Origin: Deltaproteobacteria bacterium
GTDB lineage: Bacteria; Desulfobacterota; JAFDIG01
Reading direction: 5' to 3'
Length of the DNA stretch: 8,431 nucleotides
Assembly: GCA_019308145.1 (NCBI GenBank)
Contig: JAFDIG010000081.1
Location: forward strand, 1 to 8,431
The first letter of the stretch is position 1. Each line of letters begins with the position of its first letter. Shown piece by piece: positions 1 through 4,551 of the stretch. Made by a program: the position numbers and the translations under genes. The notes under the pieces are model-generated. The model made no database searches, was not told the origin of the DNA, and saw nothing but the letters and a program-made list of their open reading frames with translations.

Positions 1-93
1 AATTCACCTTTTCTACTCTAAAGGTGGGGTTTTACAATTCCTTCAATTTTCAATTTTATAATTATAGCATCATCAAGGATTTTTATAAAGAAG

Positions 94-187
94 AAAAGGC
101 CACAGGTAAATGAGACCTCTGATAATCACTCAATCTTATGTAAGTATGGTATCCACTGAACCTCGCAAATCTTTTGGGTGGCCTTTT
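94..187. repeat. Long-range inverted repeat closing a ~94-base stem-loop
   Basis: AAAAGGCCAC (94-103) is perfectly complementary to GTGGCCTTTT (178-187), a 10-bp stem enclosing about 74 bases, followed on the + strand by another T. Inside there is a small hairpin AGGT-aaatgag-ACCT near 104-118. It could be a terminator with a long loop, a structured RNA, or a remnant of a mobile element. I do not recognise it as a known riboswitch. The stretch 1-332 otherwise holds no convincing gene; a weak hairpin CACCTTT/AAAGGTG lies at 5-26. Confidence 0.35.
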
Positions 188-307
188 TATCGGAATAGGA
201 TATAATGCTTTTACGAATAATAGACTCATTATCGGACAACACATCTTACTTATTGGATAATTGCAATATGAAATTTATGTTGTAGTAATATAAAGTAGAA
301 TAGGCAG

Positions 308-313
308 TATAAT
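308..313 (+). promoter_or_regulatory. Possible -10 box for the first cassette gene
   Basis: A perfect TATAAT lies 19 bases before the ATG at 333. No good -35 box sits at the usual spacing: TTGTAG at 280-285 is 22 bases away. A transcript from here would have a leader of only about 12 bases. In an integron the first cassette is often driven by a promoter outside the cassette, which would fit, but this rests on one hexamer in AT-rich DNA. Confidence 0.25.
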
Positions 314-332
314 GTAAGGTTAACCTCAACAA

Positions 333-947
333 ATGACTATGCAAATATCGCTGCCAGAGTTCAGACGTGGCTATCAGGCATTTCAGACTCATGAAGCCAG
401 AGATGCCATGTACAAGATTGCCAACTTTGTCGTCTCTCAATTCTGGGGCAGACCGGCTGATATGGCTGATGGACTCGGTGTTCTCCTACTTACTTGGAAC
501 CAAGCATTCTACCGATATGGCTCATTCGATTTCGACCTTCTAGAGCATGTCATTCAAGCCAACCTTGCGACTATTCAAGATTACCACAATCGCGACATTG
601 TGACACTCGGAACTCCTGATGAACCTCTGATTAAGCACCTGTTTGAACAGTTTTTAGATGCCTTGCAGATAGCCGACGGCAAGATGAAGGGCAGGAAAAG
701 CCCAGTTGCTGTCGCCAAAGCTTTGCATCTACTCAACCCCGGATTCTTCTCGCTTTGGGATGATCGAATAGCAAGGGAATATGATTGCCACTACGCTCAT
801 CAACCAGCCGAGAAATACGTCACCTTCTCTTATAAGATGAAGGAAATAGCAAAACAAATAGGAGCAAACGTCTCATGTGGCAACAAAACGATTTTAAAGC
901 TCATTGATGAGTACAACTATGCCAAGTTTACGAAAGAATGGATATAA
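333..947 (+). CDS. Cassette-borne protein of unknown function, 204 aa
   Basis: A complete 204-aa ORF beginning ATG ACT ATG; an in-frame TAA at 321-323 rules out a longer form, and ATG at 339 is an alternative start. A weak TAAGG lies 13 bases upstream. The protein appears soluble and mostly helical, with no signal peptide or membrane segment. The most conserved-looking stretch is residues 129-150, with the pattern K-A-L-H-L-L-N-P-x-F-F-x-L-W-D-x-x-I-A-x-x-Y, which I associate with uncharacterised proteins of broad distribution. I cannot assign an activity. The stop codon lies 3 bases before the attC-like site at 951, the usual arrangement of an integron cassette, and codon use is much less AT-rich than in the next gene. 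A role in defence is possible from its neighbour but unsupported by its own sequence. Confidence 0.8.
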   Translation: MTMQISLPEFRRGYQAFQTHEARDAMYKIANFVVSQFWGRPADMADGLGVLLLTWNQAFYRYGSFDFDLLEHVIQANLATIQDYHNRDIVTLGTPDEPLIKHLFEQFLDALQIADGKMKGRKSPVAVAKALHLLNPGFFSLWDDRIAREYDCHYAHQPAEKYVTFSYKMKEIAKQIGANVSCGNKTILKLIDEYNYAKFTKEWI

Positions 948-950
948 AAT

Positions 951-1011
951 GTCCAACCAGCGGTTGCCCCAGACCGCAGTAAATGGCGGCCGGGGAGCCA
1001 CGCCGTTATGT
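951..1011 (+). other. attC: attC-like recombination site 1 (integron cassette boundary)
   Basis: The site begins with GTCCAAC (951-957), an exact RYYYAAC R'' box, and ends with GTTATGT (1005-1011), a near match to the R' box GTTRRRY. Between them is an imperfect GC-rich palindrome: GCG (960-962) with CGC (1001-1003), CCCC (967-970) with GGGG (992-995), and CCGC (974-977) with GCGG (986-989) around a small central loop. Length (61 bases) and position right after a stop codon fit attC sites. Cleavage would fall between G1005 and T1006. No covariance-model score is available, so this is a by-eye call. Confidence 0.55.
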
Positions 1012-1040
1012 GTAAAATATTATTAGTAAAGTTTATGAGT

Positions 1041-1048
1041 AGGGAGGT
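1041..1048 (+). promoter_or_regulatory. Shine-Dalgarno for the TIR-STAND gene
   Basis: AGGGAGGT ends 11 bases before ATG 1060, with a second in-frame ATG at 1063. The spacing is slightly long but the match is good and supports a start at 1060 rather than the later Met at residue 6. No clear promoter is visible in the 50 bases between the attC-like site and this motif, so the gene may be read through from upstream. Confidence 0.6.
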
Positions 1049-1059
1049 CAAAACAAAAA

Positions 1060-3690
1060 ATGATGAATAATACTATGAAACAAAATGAAAAATTAAAGCT
1101 GTTTATTAGTTATTCGCATCTTGACGAAGAACATATAAAAGAGTTCATAAAACACATTGCACCATTAAAAAGCAATGGCTTAATTGAAGATTGGTATGAT
1201 CGAAAAACAATAGCAGGCCAAGACTTTCAAGACAAAATAGATAATAATTTGGGAAATTCAGACATCGTTTGTTTATTTATCTCCGCAAATTTTCTTTCAT
1301 CAAAGGCTTGTGTGAAAGAAAAAAAGAATTCTTTAGAATTAAGGAAAAAGAAAGGAATTGTAGTTGTTCCAATTATTTTATCTGCATGCGGATGGTTAGA
1401 TGATAAAGAAATTTCTTCATTATTGGCTTTACCTGAAGACGGTAAGCAGATTTCAGACTTTACAGATCCCAACAATGCTTGGCATAATGTATATATAGGG
1501 CTTAAAGTGGTTATTGAAACAGAGATTAAAATTAAACAACTAAAAATTACAGAACAGTTTTCATCTTTTCTGCAAAACACAGGGTTATTAGCGAAAGCCC
1601 ATTCTCAAAAAGAGAAAGTTCTTTTAGATGACATATTTGTCTATCCTGAATTAAAAAAATATGATGATTTAAGAGAATACGAGAAAAAGGAAAGCTCAGA
1701 GAAACTAATAGAAGATTTTGTTGATTATTCAAAAATTCTTATAGCAGGAGAAAATCAATCTGGAAAAACAACTTTGTGTAAGAAAATATTTATAGAACTA
1801 CGAGAGAAAAATTTTGTTCCCGTTTATATATCTGACAAAACTAATCAATATAAAGGAAAGATAGAAAATAAAATAAAACAAGCATATAAAGAACAATATG
1901 AAACAATTCCAATAGAAGAAATTGACAAGCAGAGAATAGTTCCGATTTTAGATGATTTCCACTTTGCTAAAAACAAAGAAAAACATATACAAGATTTATC
2001 CACATATCACCATCAAATGATTGTTGTTGATGATATTTTTAATCTAAATTTCAAAGACGAGAATCTTATTAATTCTTTTACTCACTTAAAAATAAAGGAA
2101 TATAGCCCATCATTAAGAAATCAATTGATAAAAAAATGGACACACTTAACAGATAAAAAGAACGATATTAATCATAATGAGAATGAAATATACGAAAGTA
2201 TTGACAATACAACGGAGTTGGTTAACACAGCATTAGGTAAGGTTATTGGAAGTGGTATTATGCCTGCATATCCTTTTTTTATTCTATCTGTTATTAGTAC
2301 TTATGAAACCTTTGAAAAACCACTTGATCAAGAAATCACTTCACAAGGCTACTGTTATCAGGCTCTTATATACTTATATTTGAGAAAACAAGGAGTTAAA
2401 AATGATGAAATAGATACTTATATCAATTTTCTCACCGAGTTTGCCTTCTTTTTTTATACAGCAAAAAAGAATGAACTTTCAATAGATGAATTTAACTCCT
2501 TTATGGAGTCATATCTGGATAAATATAATTTCCCCATAAAGCAAGAAACTCTATTGAGCAAATTACAGCAGACGCAAATAATTGCATTGGACAGTTGCAA
2601 TAATTACTCCTTCTACTACCAATACCTTTATTATTTTTTTGTAGCAAAGTATCTTGCTGAACACGTAGAGGAAAATAAAAAAATAATCAATTTCATTATA
2701 AACAATCTCCATAAAGATGAGAATGCTTATATTGCAATTTTTATATCTCATCACTCCAAGAATGTCTACATTTTAGATGAAATTATTCCTAACGCTTATA
2801 GCTTATTTGATAAATATAAGCCTGCAACGTTAAGTAAAGAAGAACTTAGCTTTTTTGATGAACAGGTGAACATTATAGTTAATGCAGTTTTGCCACCAAC
2901 AAATGTAACACCAGAAATGGAAAGAGCTAAAAGGTTAAAAACCCAAGATGTGGTGGAACAAATTAATAGAGATAAAAAAAAGAACATTGTTCGAGAAGAA
3001 GACAATGATGATGATTTAGCAATAGAATTGAGAAGAAGCATTAAAACGGTTGAGGTTATGGGGCGTATCATAAAAAATCGTGCTGGATCATTAGAAAAAT
3101 CAAAACTTGAATCTATATTTGAAGAAGCGATGAAAGTTCACTTGCGAATTTTAACATCGTTTTTTGAACTTATAAAACATGAAGAGGGACAGCAAAAGAT
3201 TGTTGAGTTTATCTCAAATAGATTAAATAAAATTGTTGAGGATAAAGCAGAAGAAAGAAAAAAAGAAGGAAGAAAGGAAAAAAAGCGTAGTAAAGAAGAA
3301 TTAGAGGAAATATCAAAAACAATATTCTGGAATATGAATTTCTTTGTTATATATGGTTTGATTGATAAAATTATTCATTCGGTAGGCTCTAATAAACTGA
3401 CTGCAATTATTAAAAAGGGTTGTGATAATGAAAATACGCCGGCTTCTTTTTTAGTAAAACATGGAATATTAATGTGGTACAATAAAAATATACAAATTGA
3501 TAATATTGCAGAAAGAATTGACGAAGATGGTTTTTCAGATACTGCAAAAAAGTTGATAAGATTTATGATTGTTAATCATTGTTCAATGCACTCACTGGGC
3601 TTCAAGGAAAAACAAAAAATAGAGCATAAACTTAGAATTCCCTCAGAAAGGTTGCTAATACTACAAGCTAAAAGAAATGAGCACGAGTAA
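1060..3690 (+). CDS. TIR domain-STAND NTPase, probable anti-phage immune protein
   Basis: An 876-aa multidomain protein. Residues 11-152 form a TIR domain: KLFISYSH (13-20) is the first strand and box, CLFISANFLSSKAC (71-84) the later strand, and E87 after C84 is the likely NADase catalytic Glu. Residues 221-300 carry a P-loop NTPase core: Walker A G-E-N-Q-S-G-K-T at 230-237 and Walker B I-V-P-I-L-D-D at 293-299. The remainder is long and helical, presumably sensor and oligomerisation modules, with a Lys/Glu-rich segment near 717-740. TIR-STAND proteins are known bacterial NLR-like sensors that oligomerise on a phage signal and deplete NAD+; that role is inferred here. The gene is very AT-rich compared with both neighbours. 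It lies alone between two attC-like sites, which would make it a roughly 2.8 kb integron cassette, large for this class. The C-terminal half has no family I can name, so I do not assign a defence-system type. Confidence 0.88.
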   Translation: MMNNTMKQNEKLKLFISYSHLDEEHIKEFIKHIAPLKSNGLIEDWYDRKTIAGQDFQDKIDNNLGNSDIVCLFISANFLSSKACVKEKKNSLELRKKKGIVVVPIILSACGWLDDKEISSLLALPEDGKQISDFTDPNNAWHNVYIGLKVVIETEIKIKQLKITEQFSSFLQNTGLLAKAHSQKEKVLLDDIFVYPELKKYDDLREYEKKESSEKLIEDFVDYSKILIAGENQSGKTTLCKKIFIELREKNFVPVYISDKTNQYKGKIENKIKQAYKEQYETIPIEEIDKQRIVPILDDFHFAKNKEKHIQDLSTYHHQMIVVDDIFNLNFKDENLINSFTHLKIKEYSPSLRNQLIKKWTHLTDKKNDINHNENEIYESIDNTTELVNTALGKVIGSGIMPAYPFFILSVISTYETFEKPLDQEITSQGYCYQALIYLYLRKQGVKNDEIDTYINFLTEFAFFFYTAKKNELSIDEFNSFMESYLDKYNFPIKQETLLSKLQQTQIIALDSCNNYSFYYQYLYYFFVAKYLAEHVEENKKIINFIINNLHKDENAYIAIFISHHSKNVYILDEIIPNAYSLFDKYKPATLSKEELSFFDEQVNIIVNAVLPPTNVTPEMERAKRLKTQDVVEQINRDKKKNIVREEDNDDDLAIELRRSIKTVEVMGRIIKNRAGSLEKSKLESIFEEAMKVHLRILTSFFELIKHEEGQQKIVEFISNRLNKIVEDKAEERKKEGRKEKKRSKEELEEISKTIFWNMNFFVIYGLIDKIIHSVGSNKLTAIIKKGCDNENTPASFLVKHGILMWYNKNIQIDNIAERIDEDGFSDTAKKLIRFMIVNHCSMHSLGFKEKQKIEHKLRIPSERLLILQAKRNEHE

Positions 3691-3720
3691 GTTTCTATTA
3701 AATCAAATAACCCGTAAAAC

Positions 3721-3790
3721 ACATAACAAATCGCCCCACCTGACATTTTTCCGCTTCGCTCCAAAATGCAAGTGAACTCAGACGTTGTAA
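3721..3790 (+). other. attC: attC-like recombination site 2
   Basis: R''-like ACATAAC (3721-3727) and R'-like GTTGTAA (3784-3790) bracket an imperfect palindrome. CACCTGACATTTT (3737-3749) pairs with AAAATGCAAGTG (3763-3774) with one mismatch and one extrahelical base at A3743, a typical attC feature, around a CCGCTTCGCTCC loop. The site lies 30 bases after the TIR gene stop. Its R'' box is the exact reverse complement of GTTATGT at the left edge of the TIR cassette (1005-1011), as expected for two ends of one cassette. Confidence 0.55.
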
Positions 3791-3808
3791 AGCGATAAAT
3801 TTACAAAG

Positions 3809-3816
3809 AAAGGTGG
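3809..3816 (+). promoter_or_regulatory. Shine-Dalgarno for the 45-aa ORF
   Basis: AAAGGTGG lies 10 bases before ATG 3827. It is the main reason to believe the short ORF is translated. Confidence 0.5.
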
Positions 3817-3826
3817 ATTTTATAAA

Positions 3827-3964
3827 ATGCAGAATCTGCAGAAAATACTCATCGAAATTTTGAGGGAGGACTCAACCTATTTCAGTGATGAGAAACTCCT
3901 GAAAAACAAACTCACTGAAGATGCTCTAAAGTTCGAGCCAAAACTCATAAAATATGTACAATAA
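3827..3964 (+). CDS. 45-aa ORF resembling the N-terminus of a Type III-like Mod methyltransferase
   Basis: ATG 3827 to TAA 3962-3964, 45 aa, with a good Shine-Dalgarno. The pattern N-L-Q-K-x-L-I-E-I-L, then L-L-K-N-K-x-x-E-x-A-L, then P-K-L-I-K is what I remember from the first 40-50 residues of a group of Type III-like adenine-specific DNA methyltransferases, upstream of their catalytic part. Here it ends at a stop codon that overlaps a strong hairpin, and no methyltransferase motif follows in any frame. It is most simply a truncated remnant of such a gene caught between the attC-like sites. Because it keeps its own ribosome binding site, start, stop and terminator, a free-standing small protein cannot be excluded. 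The family link rests on memory of sequence patterns. Confidence 0.5.
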   Translation: MQNLQKILIEILREDSTYFSDEKLLKNKLTEDALKFEPKLIKYVQ

Positions 3965-4013
3965 AAGGGACATCGTGCAGAAATTGCTTAACATCTAAAG
4001 GATGTCTCCTTTT
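3963..4013 (+). terminator. Stem-loop overlapping the stop of the 45-aa ORF
   Basis: AAAAGG plus GACATC (3963-3974) pairs with GATGTC plus CCTTTT (4001-4006 and 4008-4013), 12 bp with one bulged T at 4007, ending in a T tract. It begins inside the TAA stop. A shorter alternative hairpin, ACATC-taaag-GATGT (3991-4005), uses the same right arm. It can act as an intrinsic terminator and overlaps the weak attC-like site 3. Confidence 0.5.
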
Positions 4014-4038
4014 ATATGCTCCTTACTCAGCGTTACGT
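3986..4038 (+). other. attC: Weak attC-like site 3
   Basis: GCTTAAC (3986-3992) matches RYYYAAC exactly and GTTACGT (4032-4038), preceded by GC, is close to GTTRRRY. Inside, AAGGA (3997-4001) can pair with TCCTT (4019-4023). Unlike site 2, its R'' box is not complementary to the left edge of the preceding cassette (GTTGTAA at 3784), and the terminator hairpin overlaps it. It may be a degraded site or chance. Confidence 0.25.
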
Positions 4039-4045
4039 GTTTTTC

Positions 4046-4075
4046 TTGACCAGTTACCTGATTTTAGGTAATTAT
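4046..4075 (+). promoter_or_regulatory. Candidate promoter of the HhH/methylase operon with an inverted repeat in the spacer
   Basis: TTGACC (4046-4051), an 18-base spacer, and AATTAT (4070-4075, 4 of 6 to consensus) make a moderate sigma-70-type promoter reading toward the operon. The spacer contains a perfect inverted repeat, TTACCT-gattttt-type loop-AGGTAA (arms 4054-4059 and 4066-4071), which could be an operator half-site pair or a local hairpin. This is the only promoter-like pair I find between the cassette region and the operon. Confidence 0.35.
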
Positions 4076-4111
4076 CATTAAGTTTTAGAATAATTGGATT
4101 TACTCTCGATC

Positions 4112-4130
4112 AGGAGGAACCATGGATTGA
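4112..4130 (+). promoter_or_regulatory. Strong Shine-Dalgarno with a two-codon mini-ORF in the leader
   Basis: AGGAGG (4112-4117) is followed 4 bases later by ATG GAT TGA (4122-4130), a Met-Asp-stop mini-ORF just upstream of the terminator at 4138. A near-perfect ribosome binding site in front of a two-codon reading frame is unusual; it may hold a ribosome in the leader, or be the relic of a lost gene start. Confidence 0.4.
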
Positions 4131-4137
4131 TCTGACC

Positions 4138-4179
4138 AAGACCCTGTTTCTCAAAATGAGAGCAGGGTCTTGTTTTTTT
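4138..4179 (+). terminator. Intrinsic terminator in the leader of the HhH/methylase operon
   Basis: AAGACCCTG (4138-4146) pairs with CAGGGTCTT (4163-4171), the stem continuing through TTCTC/GAGA around an AAAAT-type loop, followed by G and seven T. This is a textbook rho-independent terminator. An outer pair, GATCAGG (4108-4114) with CCTGATC (4183-4189), can close a larger structure that would include part of the upstream Shine-Dalgarno. It lies 75 bases before the first gene, so it either ends upstream transcription or attenuates the operon. Confidence 0.8.
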
Positions 4180-4214
4180 GTGCCTGATCAACATGGGTGA
4201 CCTCATAATGAGTC

Positions 4215-4249
4215 AAGAGCTGATTTGACCACTGGCTCTTAAAAAGAGG
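4215..4249 (+). promoter_or_regulatory. Alternative hairpins at the ribosome binding site of the HhH gene
   Basis: AAGAGC (4215-4220) pairs perfectly with GCTCTT (4235-4240). The same CTCTT (4236-4240) can instead pair with AAGAG (4244-4248), which includes the Shine-Dalgarno AGAGG (4245-4249) of ATG 4255. The two pairings exclude each other; the first leaves the ribosome binding site free and the second, with a tight 3-base loop, covers it. GATCTGACCA (4129-4138) and GATTTGACCA (4222-4231) are an imperfect direct repeat in the same leader. Confidence 0.3.
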
Positions 4250-4254
4250 TTGAT

Positions 4255-4551
4255 ATGGAAAAATCCAAGCCAACATGGAATCACCCGGGAGGGAAACTTA
4301 TTGAACTTGGGCCAGCGGCGCTGACAGATGAAGAACTTCTCGCCATTTTGATCGGAAGCGGATATAAAGGAAGGACGGCCCAGGACATTGCAAAGGAACT
4401 ACTGGACAACTATTACTCCATAGCTGGCCTTATGGGGAAAAAACTTACAGACCTTGCAAAGATTAAGGGACTAAAGGACGTAAAGGTTGTTAGGATTGCG
4501 GCTGCATTTGAAATAGCAAGGAGGGTTTTAAAGGCTTTTGAAAAGGCATAG
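4255..4551 (+). CDS. RadC-type N-terminal HhH domain (UPF0758), free-standing, 98 aa
   Basis: The 98-aa protein matches the N-terminal part of RadC/UPF0758 proteins: G-G-K-L-I-E-L-G-P-x-A-L-T-D-E-E-L-L-A-I-L-I-G-S-G (12-36), then helices ending in the helix-hairpin-helix I-K-G-L-K-D-V-K-V-V-R-I-A-A-A-F-E-I-A-R-R (69-89). Full RadC proteins are about 220 aa with a C-terminal JAB/MPN metalloprotease-like domain; here the protein stops right after the HhH and no JAB domain follows in any frame. The clean end and coupling to the next gene suggest a purposeful short form rather than a broken RadC. HhH domains bind DNA backbone without sequence specificity, so a DNA-loading partner for the methylase is plausible. 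AGAGG lies 5 bases before the ATG. The gene overlaps the methylase start by 14 bases. RadC's own function remains unsettled. Confidence 0.75.
   Translation: MEKSKPTWNHPGGKLIELGPAALTDEELLAILIGSGYKGRTAQDIAKELLDNYYSIAGLMGKKLTDLAKIKGLKDVKVVRIAAAFEIARRVLKAFEKA
4518..4525 (+). promoter_or_regulatory. Shine-Dalgarno inside the HhH gene that supports a TTG start for the methylase
   Basis: AAGGAGGG ends 12 bases before TTG 4538. The next in-frame Met codon, ATG 4598, has GAGG directly abutting it, too close to serve. Initiation at TTG within the end of the upstream gene implies translational coupling and a lower yield of methylase than of HhH protein. Confidence 0.5.

Noticed and set aside
231..326. 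A further attC or attI site before the first cassette (GGACAAC to GTTAACC)
   Set aside because: No paired arms between the candidate boxes and the boxes do not match each other.
1005..3727. Nine-base terminal inverted repeats as ends of a transposon
   Set aside because: No transposase and no target duplication; the repeats lie at edges of attC-like palindromes and fit a cassette better.
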